In this document: piece after piece, positions 1-9,449 of the stretch
Layout: each line of letters starts with the position of its first letter
How positions within the stretch are numbered: position 1 is the stretch's first letter
Source: Bacillota bacterium
GTDB lineage: Bacteria; Bacillota; Bacilli; Desulfuribacillales; Desulfuribacillaceae
Length of the DNA: 64,000 nucleotides
Assembly: GCA_023388635.1 (NCBI GenBank)
Contig: JAEWFW010000036.1
Span: 28,166-92,165, forward strand
Direction: 5' to 3'
Made by a program: the position numbers and the translations under genes
The notes under the pieces: generated by a model
Database searches by the model: none
Told to the model about the DNA's origin: nothing
The model's input: the letters and a program-made list of their open reading frames with translations, nothing else

Positions 1-35
1 CTAAAAGAAAACCTCTTTGTTTCAAAACCATGTTA

Positions 36-2087
36 TCACGCCCTTGTAAAATCTACATTACTGCTGTTAAATGCTAACCCTTTGGCATCGGAGAATTGAT
101 CTCCTAAGTCAGTCTCAATTAAAGCGACAATCTCATTCAATTCAACATAATCCTGAAAATCACAGCCTAAATGTACCACTACAGCATCGAAGGGTATTGC
201 GTCCGATAAGCTTGCAGGTAATACGATTTCCCCCAATTGATTATACAATATGACCTCAGTTCCTTCTTGTATATTTTTTGCATTAGCAACCTGGCGATTG
301 ACGATAACGCTCGTTTTTTCAGACAGTCCTCTCGTGCAAAAAGAATTCCTATATTGAGAATTAAGAACCGCAAAACTTCGCTCCCGCAATAAACGAAAAG
401 GATACTCAGCTTTTTTTGCTTTATTTAAAGATGAACTGGCTTCTGCTAAAGCGAGTTGCGACGGAAATTCATATTTTCCCGATGGAGTAAGGAAAACTTT
501 ATCTCGCCAAGGTACTTGAGGTAAATTGACTCGTTTGTAATGATCAATTAAAGCACGGTAATCAGTAATCCCCAACCGAGGATATTGTGGTTTCATTTCT
601 ACATCCAGCCATTCTAATGCACTTCTTTCTACTGGAAAAGTGCTAAATCCGGGAGAAAGGTCGTTTAGCACTTTCGCTAATTTACACATAATATCAAAAT
701 CTGATTTGCTTTCCCCCAAAGGCTCAATTGCCTTCTGGTTAAAAGCGGCGCCATAGTGCCAATAAGAAATGACAATATCATCGTGTTCAAAATGAGTCGT
801 TACCGGTAAAAAATAATCGGCGTAATCTGCAGTCGAAGTAAGAAATTGATCCGCCACTATAACCATCTCAATGGAATGTAAGACTTTTTTAACGACTTTG
901 GAATCCGGTGCTTGGGAAACAGGATTATGGGATGCTACCCAAAGCAACTCAATAGGTGGTTCGATTGATAGTAATTCTGCAAAGCGCCCAGTGCCGATAT
1001 AACGATGTTCCATATCTCCATTCGGACTTTTATTGCCGATCATACCTTCCGGTGGTTTTAAGGATGCAAATTCGCCAGCAAACTCCCATGCTTCAAACGT
1101 GGCATAATGCATATTTCCACCAGGTATACCTATATTCCCAGTCATTGCTGATAATGCAGAAATGACGCGAAAGCTTTGTCCGCCTCTTACAGTATGCTGT
1201 ACACCGGCACCTAGCCAAATAGTCATCGGCTTATCCTTGCCAATTAAGCGCGCAAGATTGATAATTTGCTCAACCGGAACATCCGTTACCCTTGCTGCTT
1301 GGTTTAAGTCTAGGTTTTCTAATAAACTTTTAAACGACAGCCAACCGTTCGCATAACCATTAAGAAAATCATCATCCAATATATCTTCTTCCATCAAAAC
1401 TTTCGCAATGGCTAATGCTAATTCTAAATCGGTTCCCGGTTTTATTTGAATATAAAGATCGCTTCTGGCAGCGGTCGCTGTCAAAACCGGATCGATAACA
1501 ATTACAGTAGCACCCTTTTCTTTCGCTTTAAAAACATAACGCATTTGATGAATTGTCGTCCAAGCCGGATTACCGCCCCAGATAAGAATTACCTTTGCAT
1601 TGACCATATCTTCCGGGACCGGCTTTTTACAGGTTCCAAAGCTAGAATTTAATGCTTCTACACCTGTAGTTACACAAGGTGAATCGACCATTTTGGTAAT
1701 ATAACCAATGCTGTTAAAAAATCCATCGACGCTTCTGGAAAGCAAACCGATATTGCCTAAATATTTGTTTAAACAGACAGGAAGCAATCCGTTATGCCTT
1801 TCCCGTATATTAATCATTTTTTGTGCTATTTCATGCAAAGCCTGCTCCCAGGAAATGCGAACCCACTTACCGGTTCCTTTACCCATTTGTTTCATCGGAT
1901 AGACAATTCGATCCGGTGCATAAACGCGATGCAATTGGGCATATCCTTTGGCACATAAGGTTCCTAAAGTATATTTATCAACAGGATCCCCAGTAATACT
2001 CCTAATCCTCCCACCTTGAATTCTGCTTTTAATCCGACATGAACCTCGACAATCTGCTGGACAAACATTGCTATAGATAGATTCCAT
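36..2087 (-). CDS. Molybdopterin-dependent oxidoreductase, DMSO reductase family
   Basis: Large catalytic subunit of a bis-molybdopterin-guanine-dinucleotide enzyme. Residues C9, C13, C17 and C45 form the N-terminal [4Fe-4S] motif (CPADCRGSC, then LCAKG). The molybdopterin oxidoreductase domain follows, and the molydopterin dinucleotide-binding domain occupies the last 120 or so residues. C138, in SPCVTTG, sits about where this family carries its metal ligand, so a Cys-ligated metal is inferred. At 683 aa it is close to the compact members of the family. There is no twin-arginine or other signal peptide, so it should be cytoplasmic. No electron-transfer or membrane subunit adjoins it within the window; partners may lie beyond the left edge. 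It is not part of the spo0A transcript, since a terminator separates them. The substrate cannot be told from sequence. Confidence 0.88.
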   Translation of the reverse strand: MESIYSNVCPADCRGSCRIKSRIQGGRIRSITGDPVDKYTLGTLCAKGYAQLHRVYAPDRIVYPMKQMGKGTGKWVRISWEQALHEIAQKMINIRERHNGLLPVCLNKYLGNIGLLSRSVDGFFNSIGYITKMVDSPCVTTGVEALNSSFGTCKKPVPEDMVNAKVILIWGGNPAWTTIHQMRYVFKAKEKGATVIVIDPVLTATAARSDLYIQIKPGTDLELALAIAKVLMEEDILDDDFLNGYANGWLSFKSLLENLDLNQAARVTDVPVEQIINLARLIGKDKPMTIWLGAGVQHTVRGGQSFRVISALSAMTGNIGIPGGNMHYATFEAWEFAGEFASLKPPEGMIGNKSPNGDMEHRYIGTGRFAELLSIEPPIELLWVASHNPVSQAPDSKVVKKVLHSIEMVIVADQFLTSTADYADYFLPVTTHFEHDDIVISYWHYGAAFNQKAIEPLGESKSDFDIMCKLAKVLNDLSPGFSTFPVERSALEWLDVEMKPQYPRLGITDYRALIDHYKRVNLPQVPWRDKVFLTPSGKYEFPSQLALAEASSSLNKAKKAEYPFRLLRERSFAVLNSQYRNSFCTRGLSEKTSVIVNRQVANAKNIQEGTEVILYNQLGEIVLPASLSDAIPFDAVVVHLGCDFQDYVELNEIVALIETDLGDQFSDAKGLAFNSSNVDFTRA

Positions 2088-2220
2088 ACCGTACCCCCTC
2101 GCAAAAGCAAGTTCGAACAGATTATTTGTTCCTGTATTATACTTTCATTCTATCGCAAAAAATCTGGTATATCAATTATTCACAGATGTCAAAGTTACAA
2201 CTTGGATTACTAGTTGTGGG

Positions 2221-2277
2221 CAAAATAAAAATCCCCTCCATTCATTGAGTTTTTTGACTCAATAAATACAGGGAATT
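2221..2277 (-). terminator. Rho-independent terminator after spo0A
   Basis: On the minus strand an imperfect stem of about 20 bp (2231-2277) has ATTGAGT/ACTCAAT as its inner, perfectly paired part. It is followed by a T-rich tract over 2230-2221. It lies about 20 bp past the spo0A stop codon and separates spo0A from the molybdopterin gene. Confidence 0.85.
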
Positions 2278-2298
2278 TATCAGTAGGATAACAGCATC

Positions 2299-3099
2299 CT
2301 ACACAACCTGCTCCAATTTCAACTTATCCGCAACCATCGCAATAAATTCGCTGTTTGTCGGTTTTGACTTGCTGGCATTGATCGTGTAGCCGAAAAACTG
2401 CTTGAGTATATCAATATTACCGCGATTCCACGCGACTTCAATCGCATGACGGATGGCTCGTTCAACCCGTGGCGGCGTTGTACGATTCATTTCTGCAATT
2501 CTCGGATAAAGGACTTTCGTGATACACCCGAGAAGTTCAGGCTCGTTGTACACTAATATAATCGCTTCTCGCAAAAATACATATCCTTTAATATGAGCCG
2601 GTACACCGATTTCATGAATCATTTTCGTGACAGCTGATTTAATATCCGCAGTTTTTCTCGGTCTTGCATTATATGTATAGGATAAAGAATACTCTTGAAC
2701 ATGCTCTAATTCCTTTGTTTCACCTGATACTTGGCGGATTCGCTGTAACAAAATATCCATATCGAATGGTTTGAGGATAAAATAGTCGGCTCCTAATTGA
2801 ATGGCTCTCTTGGTAATTCCCTCTTGACCGAATGCGGTGAGCATAATGATTATCAAATCCTGAAATTCAGGCTTATCTTTTATTGCTTCCAATACTCCCA
2901 ACCCATCAAGATGTGGCATGATAATATCAAGAATCAATAAGTCCGGCTTTTCTTTTTGCAAAATTTCCAATGCCTGGTTCCCGTTATATGCTAAACCGAC
3001 AACTTCCATATCTTCTTGCTGATCTACGTAACTAGCCAACATATTACAAAACTCTTGGTTGTCATCAACCAGTAAAACCTTTGTTACTTTCACATCCAA
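2299..3099 (-). CDS. spo0A: Sporulation master response regulator Spo0A
   Basis: Spo0A is the phosphorelay-controlled transcription factor that commits the cell to sporulation. The receiver domain (about residues 1-125) has the acidic pair D12/D13, the phosphoacceptor D58 in LILDIIMP, and the LKPFD lysine. The Spo0A-type C-terminal DNA-binding domain (about 150-266) carries the diagnostic helix around [16 protein letters not shown]. The length of 266 aa matches B. subtilis Spo0A. The ATG is preceded by a clear AGGAGG at about 3103-3108. It follows spoIVB, as in other spore formers, but a strong hairpin separates the two genes and a possible sigma-H promoter lies between them. Identification is secure. 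Confidence 0.98.
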   Translation of the reverse strand: MDVKVTKVLLVDDNQEFCNMLASYVDQQEDMEVVGLAYNGNQALEILQKEKPDLLILDIIMPHLDGLGVLEAIKDKPEFQDLIIIMLTAFGQEGITKRAIQLGADYFILKPFDMDILLQRIRQVSGETKELEHVQEYSLSYTYNARPRKTADIKSAVTKMIHEIGVPAHIKGYVFLREAIILVYNEPELLGCITKVLYPRIAEMNRTTPPRVERAIRHAIEVAWNRGNIDILKQFFGYTINASKSKPTNSEFIAMVADKLKLEQVV

Positions 3100-3173
3100 C
3101 TCCTCCTAAATATCTCAAGTTATTTGTAAATTAAAATGCAATAAAATTAGTGAAAAAATTCCATACATGTTTG

Positions 3174-3201
3174 TTTCTACAGCCTACCCCATTATCCCTG
3201 C
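3174..3201 (-). promoter_or_regulatory. Possible sigma-H promoter of spo0A
   Basis: On the minus strand AGGGATA (3199-3193) and GTAGAAA (3180-3174) lie 12 bp apart. They resemble the sigma-H elements (AGGAWWW and RnnGAAT) with one mismatch each. B. subtilis spo0A is known to have a sigma-H promoter here. The match is imperfect and the call is tentative. Confidence 0.3.
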
Positions 3202-3227
3202 TTATTTTTTGAATAATTTTACAAAAT

Positions 3228-3269
3228 AAATCGTCATAAACCGCGTGGTTGTGCGGTTTATGACGATTT
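3228..3269 (-). terminator. Long perfect hairpin after spoIVB
   Basis: A perfect 17-bp inverted repeat (3228-3244 with 3253-3269) encloses an 8-nt loop. It lies 19 bp past the spoIVB stop codon. On the minus strand it is followed by TATTTTG, a modest U tract, so it probably ends the spoIVB transcript and uncouples spo0A. Confidence 0.75.
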
Positions 3270-3287
3270 ATGCAATTATGTGTCGAA

Positions 3288-4544
3288 TTATGCTGCATTG
3301 GAATTTACTGCATTATCATTGGCTTCTTTCAGCATCCATTCAATATAACATCCATATCCCATTGTAGGATCATTGACGAATACATGGGTCACTGCGCCGA
3401 TAATTTTACCTTCTTGAATAATGGGGCTTCCGCTCATTCCTTGGATAATTCCTCCCGTTTTACTCAGCAAGCGCTCATCGGTAACGCGAATCACCATTCC
3501 CTTGGTTGAAGAAAAACGCTGAGGTATGACATTGACGATCTCTATGTCAAACGTTTCAATCTTCTCATCTTCCACCACAGTATAGATTTTCGCCGGACCG
3601 ACCTTTACGTCGTGTGCCAACGCAATCGGCATCGGCTCATTTTCGAAATATTTCTCAGGGACATCTGTCAATTTCCCGTAAATCCCCAACGAATTATTGG
3701 ATACAATGCTTCCTAATTTTTGCTGCTCATTGGCGATCACACATTTTTTCTCGCCCGGTTTTCCTTTTTCACCTTTGTCAATCGATGTCACTCTAGATGG
3801 GAAAATATCTCCCGAACCCACTTCAATTGGCTGCCCTGTATCAATGTCCGTGATTACATGACCCAGTGCTCCGTACATACTTGTTCGTGGATCGAAAAAT
3901 GTTAAAGTTCCCACACCAGCTGCCGAATCACGTATATATAAACCTATACGATGATTTTTAGACTTCGTATCATATTGCGGATAGACAACTGTGGTAAATG
4001 TACGATCATTACGTTTTATCTCCATCTCAATTCCTTCTGAACTGTCAATCAAGTTGGTAATCGATGCGACATCCTCCACACGATTTCCGTTGACTTTCAC
4101 AATGTAATCACCAACTTTAATATTTGCCAGTTCCCCCGGCGACACTTTATTGTCCTCGACATCTACCAGATAGAAGCCGACAACCATTACACCTTCCGAT
4201 TTCAATTTCACACCGATTGAATGTCCCCCGGGATACAGCTTTGTCTCAGGCAGCACTTGAACTTGCACCTTTTTGATCGGCAGTACGCCGAACAATTTAA
4301 AAGTGATATCCGTTCTGCCGCTTTTGATCGTCGTCAGTTCCCCACCACTCACAGCGACGACTTCCTCATCGCCGTCTACGACTGTATCAAATAGCGACGC
4401 CACATCAAATGCTGTCATTTGCCCTTCAAACATCTTTAAATTCATCGGAATTGAAGATAAATTTTGCACAGGTGCACTAAATGTCACAGCAACTACAAAT
4501 ACTGCTAATAGCAAACCGATTATTTTCTTTGTTTTTCTATACAA
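3288..4544 (-). CDS. spoIVB: SpoIVB serine peptidase (S55 family)
   Basis: SpoIVB is made in the forespore and secreted into the space between the two membranes, where it triggers pro-sigma-K processing through SpoIVFA/BofA. An N-terminal membrane-anchor helix (about residues 8-27) precedes a PDZ domain (about 105-190, around GDYIVKVNGNRV). The S55 peptidase domain follows, with the histidine in YGALGHVITD and the serine in GMSGSP (Ser371/Ser373). At 418 aa it is of normal length. The order recN-spoIVB-spo0A is the conserved arrangement of spore formers. The ATG has a GGGAG-type ribosome site about 10 nt upstream. Confidence 0.97.
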   Translation of the reverse strand: MYRKTKKIIGLLLAVFVVAVTFSAPVQNLSSIPMNLKMFEGQMTAFDVASLFDTVVDGDEEVVAVSGGELTTIKSGRTDITFKLFGVLPIKKVQVQVLPETKLYPGGHSIGVKLKSEGVMVVGFYLVDVEDNKVSPGELANIKVGDYIVKVNGNRVEDVASITNLIDSSEGIEMEIKRNDRTFTTVVYPQYDTKSKNHRIGLYIRDSAAGVGTLTFFDPRTSMYGALGHVITDIDTGQPIEVGSGDIFPSRVTSIDKGEKGKPGEKKCVIANEQQKLGSIVSNNSLGIYGKLTDVPEKYFENEPMPIALAHDVKVGPAKIYTVVEDEKIETFDIEIVNVIPQRFSSTKGMVIRVTDERLLSKTGGIIQGMSGSPIIQEGKIIGAVTHVFVNDPTMGYGCYIEWMLKEANDNAVNSNAA

Positions 4545-4641
4545 ATTGTCACACTCCCTATACTCCCTACAACAAATTCATGTGTAACATACTATATAAA
4601 GTTCCCTGACAATCACTGTTCATGCTATTTAAATGATGGAA

Positions 4642-4671
4642 TAAAAAAAATACTTCCTTTAAGAAGTATTT
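4642..4671 (-). terminator. Terminator after recN
   Basis: A 9-bp perfect stem (4648-4656 with 4663-4671) with a 6-nt loop is followed on the minus strand by a run of T. It lies about 40 bp past the recN stop codon. Confidence 0.85.
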
Positions 4672-4709
4672 CCAAATTTGTGTCTATCCAACTTGATTAC
4701 CAAGATTTA

Positions 4710-6410
4710 TTAATCAGACAAATGGCGGTTTTTGAAATCATTTGCCTGCTGGCGCAAATCGTGAGCACTGGCTAACGTCTTGTCCGTCACATATTGTCCG
4801 CTGATCATTCTGCCTAATTCGCCAATCACATCTCGTTCCGCCAATATTTTCACTTGGGTTTTTGTTTTCTCATTTTCCACAAATTTTTCTATATATAAAT
4901 GTACATCACCGATTGCGGCAATCTGCGGTAAATGAGTAATGCAGAAAACCTGGCGGTTACGCGATATATTTGCGAGCTTTTCCGCAATTTTCTGTGCCGC
5001 AATACCGCTTACTCCTGTATCGACTTCATCAAATATGACCGTCGGCGTTTGATCCGCTTCCGCCATCAAATTTTTAAATGCCAGCATCAAGCGTGAAAGT
5101 TCTCCACCCGATGCAATCTTTTCCAACGGTTTTAGAGGTTCGCCGGAGTTCGCCGAAAATAAAAATCTCACCTGATCCTGTCCGTTGCTTCTAGGTTCTT
5201 CCAATGTTTCAAATTGAATTTGGAATTGTACATTGGGAAATGATAATTGCGAAAGCTCCCTTCGCATGCTGGCTTCCATGTTTTCAGCCGTATCTTTGCG
5301 CTTTCGTGTCAGTTCACCGGCTTTTGTATCGTACAATGCGCGCGTTTGTTCTAATTGCTTTTCTAACTCCGCCAAAAGATGATCACGATTTTTTATTTGC
5401 GCAAGTTCTTCGGAAATTTGTTTTTTATAAGCTACAATTTGCGCTGTATCCATACGATATTTGCGTTTTAATTGCTGAATTTGAAACAGTCTTGATTCTA
5501 TGTGATTGATCGTATCTTCATTGCTTTCTAATTCGATTGCAGTAGCAATTTCCCGCGCGACTTCCTCAATCGGTATCAGCGCATTCTCAAGCTGCTCCGC
5601 ATAGGCCTGATAAGCAAGGTCAATCTTACTTAATTCCATCAATTTTTGGATGGCTACATATAATAAACTTTGCGCACTATCACCGTTCCCGGCGTCTCCT
5701 GTCAGGCTGACGATGATTTGATTGGCATTTTGAGTAATCTTCTCCTGATTAACCAGCCTTCTTTTCTGCGTTTCCAGTTCCTCTTCTTCACCATCTTGAA
5801 GATTGAGCTGCTCTAATTCCTGCAACTGGTATTCGAGAAATTCAATTCTCTGGGCGATGTCCTGCTCATTCTCCAGTAAACGGGTATACCGCTTCTTTTG
5901 ATCACGATATTCGACATAAACCCCCTCAACCTCACGCAGTAACCGCTCCAGTTCGGCTTTCCCGTAGTTGTCAATCATCGCAAGATGTTCTTTAGCGTTA
6001 AGCAACTTCTGATGTTCGTGCTGTCCATGGATATCTACCATCGGTGCCATCATTTCCTTGAGTACATTGACGGGAACGAGACGTCCATTGACCCTGCACG
6101 TGCTTTTGCCTTGCAATTTAATTTCCCGGGCAACAATTAATTCATCATCCTCGGATAATTCAATGCCAAAATCAAGAAACCACTGGCGCATCGTTTGCGG
6201 AAAATCAAACACGGCTTCAACGTACATCGAGTCACATCCATAACGGATGAGTTCTTGCGATGCCCTGCCGCCAATCACAATTGTCAGCGCGTCAATAATC
6301 ATCGATTTCCCCGCACCTGTCTCACCTGTAAGCACATGTAGCCCCTGGCGAAATGAAATGCGCATATCTTCAATTAGTCCTAAATTGCGTACCGTTAATT
6401 CATGTAACAT
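4710..6410 (-). CDS. recN: DNA repair protein RecN
   Basis: RecN is an SMC-like ATPase that acts early in double-strand break repair. The Walker A motif GETGAGKS is at residues 29-36, and the N lobe continues with VDIHGQHEH. A coiled-coil middle (about 150-380) separates the two ATPase halves. The C lobe has the signature ASGGELSRLMLA, the Walker B VIFDEVDTGVSG and the H-loop CITHLPQIA. The length of 566 aa is typical. It lies 13 bp downstream of argR and is probably co-transcribed with it and with nadK, as in many Bacilli. Confidence 0.98.
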   Translation of the reverse strand: MLHELTVRNLGLIEDMRISFRQGLHVLTGETGAGKSMIIDALTIVIGGRASQELIRYGCDSMYVEAVFDFPQTMRQWFLDFGIELSEDDELIVAREIKLQGKSTCRVNGRLVPVNVLKEMMAPMVDIHGQHEHQKLLNAKEHLAMIDNYGKAELERLLREVEGVYVEYRDQKKRYTRLLENEQDIAQRIEFLEYQLQELEQLNLQDGEEEELETQKRRLVNQEKITQNANQIIVSLTGDAGNGDSAQSLLYVAIQKLMELSKIDLAYQAYAEQLENALIPIEEVAREIATAIELESNEDTINHIESRLFQIQQLKRKYRMDTAQIVAYKKQISEELAQIKNRDHLLAELEKQLEQTRALYDTKAGELTRKRKDTAENMEASMRRELSQLSFPNVQFQIQFETLEEPRSNGQDQVRFLFSANSGEPLKPLEKIASGGELSRLMLAFKNLMAEADQTPTVIFDEVDTGVSGIAAQKIAEKLANISRNRQVFCITHLPQIAAIGDVHLYIEKFVENEKTKTQVKILAERDVIGELGRMISGQYVTDKTLASAHDLRQQANDFKNRHLSD

Positions 6411-6423
6411 ATCGGATACACCT

Positions 6424-6870
6424 CTATAACATTTCTAGAAATCGCCGTTCAATGATCGGTGCGTATTCTTTTGCCCGCCCAATAATTAAAATCGTATCAT
6501 CGCCGCAAATCGTGCCGATAATTTCTTCCCAGTGGAGCGCATCAATTAAAGAACCCAACGCGTTGGCATTTCCCGGTAGTGTTTTCATCACGACGAGATT
6601 CTCCGCTTTATCCATCGATACAAAGCTATCGGACAGCACGCGTCGAAGTTTAATTTCTGGATTGACAGGTTGATCGTTCGGCAAAGAATAAATATATTGT
6701 CCGCCAGGGGTAGGAACTTTAATCAATTGCAATTCCTTGATATCCCTCGATACAGTCGCCTGTGTGACTTTAAAGCCTAAGGATTCCAACGCTTTCACGA
6801 GTTCCTCTTGTGTCTCAATATTGTTTGCTCTTATCAATTCTCTGATTTTCAGATGCCTTTGACCCTTCAT
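6424..6870 (-). CDS. argR: Arginine repressor ArgR/AhrC
   Basis: Hexameric regulator of arginine synthesis and breakdown. The N-terminal winged helix (about residues 1-70) has the family motif [10 protein letters not shown]. The C-terminal oligomerisation and arginine-binding domain has [12 protein letters not shown], whose two aspartates contact arginine. The length of 148 aa is standard. Position between nadK (20 bp upstream) and recN (13 bp downstream) is conserved in Bacillota. Confidence 0.97.
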   Translation of the reverse strand: MKGQRHLKIRELIRANNIETQEELVKALESLGFKVTQATVSRDIKELQLIKVPTPGGQYIYSLPNDQPVNPEIKLRRVLSDSFVSMDKAENLVVMKTLPGNANALGSLIDALHWEEIIGTICGDDTILIIGRAKEYAPIIERRFLEML

Positions 6871-6889
6871 AACGCCCTCCAGAAATTAT

Positions 6890-7738
6890 CTAATTGTGCA
6901 GTTTGCGCCGCACAACCTCGAAAAAATTATGCTCATTCCAACGAATCAATTTCGTTACATAATTCGATTTTTTCACCGTAACGCTGTCATCGATCTCTAG
7001 TTTGAAGCCCAATTGACCATCCACCGTCAAACCGATGTCATTGTGAGAAGCGTTGATTTTCGTGCGAATCGTCGTATTGGCAGAAACTACCATTGGGCGC
7101 ATGCTCAATGAATGCGGACAGATCGGCGTCAATAAAATCGAATCGATATCCGGTGTGACGATCGGACCTCCCGCCGACAGCGAATATGCCGTAGAGCCGG
7201 TTGGGGAAGCTAGGATCAGCCCATCGCCTTTAAACGATCCGAGAAATTTATCTTCCAAATACATGACAACTTCAATCATTCTGCTGAATGTCCCTTTGGC
7301 AATCCCCACGTCATTTAACGCGATAAACTGTTTAATGACCTTGTCATGGCGCAGCACTTTCGCTTCCAGCATCATACGGTCCTCTATATAATACTCTTTG
7401 GCGATAATTTTATCGAGCGCATATTCTAAATCCTCCGGCTCTGATTCCGCCAAAAAACCCATATGTCCGGCGTTGATCCCTAATATCGGTATATTATAGG
7501 GAGCATATTCGCGGGCAATTCCTAGAAGCGTACCGTCACCGCCGAGCACAAAAACCATGTCGGCATATTTAGGGATTTCATCACTATTGATCGCTAAATC
7601 ACTTCTTCCCAATTGCTCCGCTACGACTTGGTCAATCATCACAGAAATACCGCGCTGCTCCAAACTGCCTATGAGTTGTCTGGCGATGATCCATGCTTTG
7701 GGTTTTGTCTTATTTACAATTAAGCCGACTTGTATCAA
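6890..7738 (-). CDS. nadK: NAD kinase
   Basis: NadK phosphorylates NAD to NADP with ATP or polyphosphate. It carries the family motifs GGDGTLL with the catalytic aspartate, then NDVGIAKG, and TGSTAYSLSAGGPIV. The open frame extends to 7795, but I place the start at the TTG at 7738. A GAGGTG site (7750-7745) lies 6 nt before it, the protein then begins directly at the conserved IQVGLIVNK strand, and the overlap with the upstream gene disappears. This gives 282 aa, normal for the family. The gene precedes argR and recN in one probable operon. Confidence 0.95.
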   Translation of the reverse strand: MIQVGLIVNKTKPKAWIIARQLIGSLEQRGISVMIDQVVAEQLGRSDLAINSDEIPKYADMVFVLGGDGTLLGIAREYAPYNIPILGINAGHMGFLAESEPEDLEYALDKIIAKEYYIEDRMMLEAKVLRHDKVIKQFIALNDVGIAKGTFSRMIEVVMYLEDKFLGSFKGDGLILASPTGSTAYSLSAGGPIVTPDIDSILLTPICPHSLSMRPMVVSANTTIRTKINASHNDIGLTVDGQLGFKLEIDDSVTVKKSNYVTKLIRWNEHNFFEVVRRKLHN

Positions 7739-7743
7739 ATCAT

Positions 7744-8253
7744 TCACCTCAAGATGAAAAACAAAAGTAATATAATTACTGCTATTGTCACCCATTTAGG
7801 GATTTTCAAATAATCCGTAAACCTTTTTCGCACATGGACCGGCGGATATGTAAATTCTATTTCATTAATTTTCCCTTTTTCCATATCGAGATACAAAACT
7901 CCATCTGTGGCAAATAACAGCTGCAGTTTTAAATATTCATCGCGCAAATTGGCGGCAGCCATTCGTTCCGGTTTACGTTTGTTTTTGATTTTTACAACGT
8001 ACATTTTATCGTGCTTGCGTGCTATGAAATCAATGATCACCCTCGATTGGCTTTGTTGTCCCCCGTGCTGAACCTCCAGCGGAACACGAACCTTGCCCGA
8101 GATTACTTCGTAACCATTGTCATGCAGGAGTGCAAGCGCTTGACCGCTTTTAGGCACGTCGGAAATAAATGACGGCAAAGATCGCTTTTTATTGACGGCT
8201 AGCCATATCAGTATACAGCCTATGCCAAGAATTACAAAATCCTCTACCCTCAT
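7744..8253 (-). CDS. Membrane-anchored protein of unknown function, nuclease-fold-like
   Basis: A 169-aa protein with one hydrophobic segment at each end (about residues 6-20 and 152-168) and a soluble middle. The middle contains VIIDFIARKHDKMYVVKIKNK. This resembles the D...ExK core of restriction-endonuclease-like domains, but lysine replaces the glutamate of the ExK pair, so nuclease activity is doubtful. The resemblance is my inference. The gene lies between tlyA and nadK, and its stop codon falls 5 bp before the nadK start, which suggests co-transcription. I do not recognise a named family. Confidence 0.75.
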   Translation of the reverse strand: MRVEDFVILGIGCILIWLAVNKKRSLPSFISDVPKSGQALALLHDNGYEVISGKVRVPLEVQHGGQQSQSRVIIDFIARKHDKMYVVKIKNKRKPERMAAANLRDEYLKLQLLFATDGVLYLDMEKGKINEIEFTYPPVHVRKRFTDYLKIPKWVTIAVIILLLFFILR

Positions 8254-8269
8254 AGCCCTATGCCCCTTT

Positions 8270-8333
8270 GAAGCAAGTTCTTAATTCAGGTGGGGATTCT
8301 TTTACTCCATCTGAATTGTAGAACTGCAAATGC
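8270..8333 (-). repeat. Palindromic repeat, module B, copy 1
   Basis: An imperfect inverted repeat with arms of about 23 nt (8273-8295 and 8305-8327). It lies between tlyA and the next gene. A second copy with only a few differences lies at 9380-9442. It can fold as a long hairpin on either strand and has no coding content. Confidence 0.75.
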
Positions 8334-8400
8334 GATGATTTGCATTACTTCGATTTTACCACCGTAAAATCCTTTCATAAATTCACGATTGCGGACTATG

Positions 8401-9294
8401 TTACGAAAAACTTTTATGTGCCGTTTCCACAACTTCCTCAATCCGCTGTCTAAACCTCTCTTCATCCTGTATAAAAGTCGCTCCACTCGGTTTAATCAAT
8501 CTACCATTCTGGCTATATGCTTCATCATTCTGCGCCGCATTTTCCGTATCTTCCACAGAGGGCTGATAAATAAAATGCGCGAGGAATTCGATATTGCCAT
8601 CGCCGCCGGTGATCGGTGAGTGCGTAATATCACAGAGCTTCATTTTATGTCCTGCCGCCGCTTCTACGACTTTATAGATGACTTGCTTATGTACATCTTT
8701 ATCTCTGACGATTCCCTTTTTGCCTACCGATTCTTTACCGGCTTCAAATTGTGGCTTGATTAACGTGACAATCTGCCCGCCATCGACGAGAATTTCTGCT
8801 AACTTAGGAAAAATCAATTGCAGAGAAATAAAAGACACGTCAATCGTCGCAAAATCAGGTAACCCGTTTGATAACTGCTCAAGTTGTAAATAGCGAAAAT
8901 TCGTGCGCTCCAATACAGTCACGCGCTCATCGTTGCGCAGCTTCCAATCCAGTTGTCCGTACCCCACATCGACGGCGTACACATGTCGAGCGCCCTTTTG
9001 CAGGGCACAATCAGTAAATCCGCCCGTCGACGCGCCAATATCGATCATAATTACATCTTCAACATGGAGTTGAAATGTATCAATTGCCTTTTCCAACTTC
9101 AAGCCGCCCCTGCCGACATAAGGATGAACATTCCCTTTGACATGCAGTTCATGCGCTATATCGACTTTAGTGCCTGCTTTGTCGATTCTCTCGGTACCTG
9201 AATATACGATACCAGCCATAATCGCCGCTTTGGCTTTCTCGCGTGTCGGAAAATATCCCTGCTGAACCAGCAGTACATCAACACGTTCTTTCAC
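8401..9294 (-). CDS. tlyA: TlyA/YqxC family rRNA methyltransferase
   Basis: An S4 RNA-binding domain (about residues 1-60) is fused to an FtsJ-like SAM methyltransferase domain. Homologues 2'-O-methylate 16S and 23S rRNA. The SAM loop is IDIGASTGGFTDCALQKGA, with later motifs DVSFISL and LIKPQFE. The frame opens at 9312, but the GTG at 9294 has an AGGGTG site 9 nt upstream, whereas the ATG at 9312 has none. Homologues also begin near KERVDVLLV, so I use 9294 (297 aa). The gene sits downstream of dxs as in B. subtilis, but with a 225-bp gap filled by palindromic repeats. Confidence 0.93.
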   Translation of the reverse strand: MKERVDVLLVQQGYFPTREKAKAAIMAGIVYSGTERIDKAGTKVDIAHELHVKGNVHPYVGRGGLKLEKAIDTFQLHVEDVIMIDIGASTGGFTDCALQKGARHVYAVDVGYGQLDWKLRNDERVTVLERTNFRYLQLEQLSNGLPDFATIDVSFISLQLIFPKLAEILVDGGQIVTLIKPQFEAGKESVGKKGIVRDKDVHKQVIYKVVEAAAGHKMKLCDITHSPITGGDGNIEFLAHFIYQPSVEDTENAAQNDEAYSQNGRLIKPSGATFIQDEERFRQRIEEVVETAHKSFS

Positions 9295-9324
9295 GATTGT
9301 CTTCACCCTCATTCCGCATGATTT

Positions 9325-9370
9325 ACTTGGCGTTGACTCCCCCTATAGAAGAGGAAACTCACGCCATGTT
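9325..9370 (-). repeat. Palindromic repeat, module A, copy 1
   Basis: A hairpin-forming element with outer arms ACTTGGCGT and ACGCCATGT (one mismatch) around an inner CTCC/GGAG-like stem. It is highly similar to 9450-9494. With module B between the two copies it forms an A-B-A mosaic between dxs and tlyA. Confidence 0.75.
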
Positions 9371-9379
9371 AATCAGGTT

Positions 9380-9442
9380 GAAGCAAGTTCTTAATTTAGG
9401 TGGAGACGCTTTACTCCATCTGAATTGTAGAACTGCAAATGC
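9380..9442 (-). repeat. Palindromic repeat, module B, copy 2
   Basis: Near-identical to 8270-8333. Its arms (about 9383-9405 and 9414-9436) pair over most of their length. It is flanked on both sides by module A. Confidence 0.75.
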
Positions 9443-9449
9443 ATAATTT

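Noticed and set aside
3281..3287. TGTCGAA match to a Spo0A box just past spoIVB
   Set aside because: It lies beyond the spoIVB stop and upstream of the terminator hairpin, away from any promoter, so a chance match is likely.
8286..8486. 66-aa minus-strand frame after tlyA
   Set aside because: It overlaps the tlyA 3' end in another frame and its C-terminal part is simply the palindromic module B read as protein.
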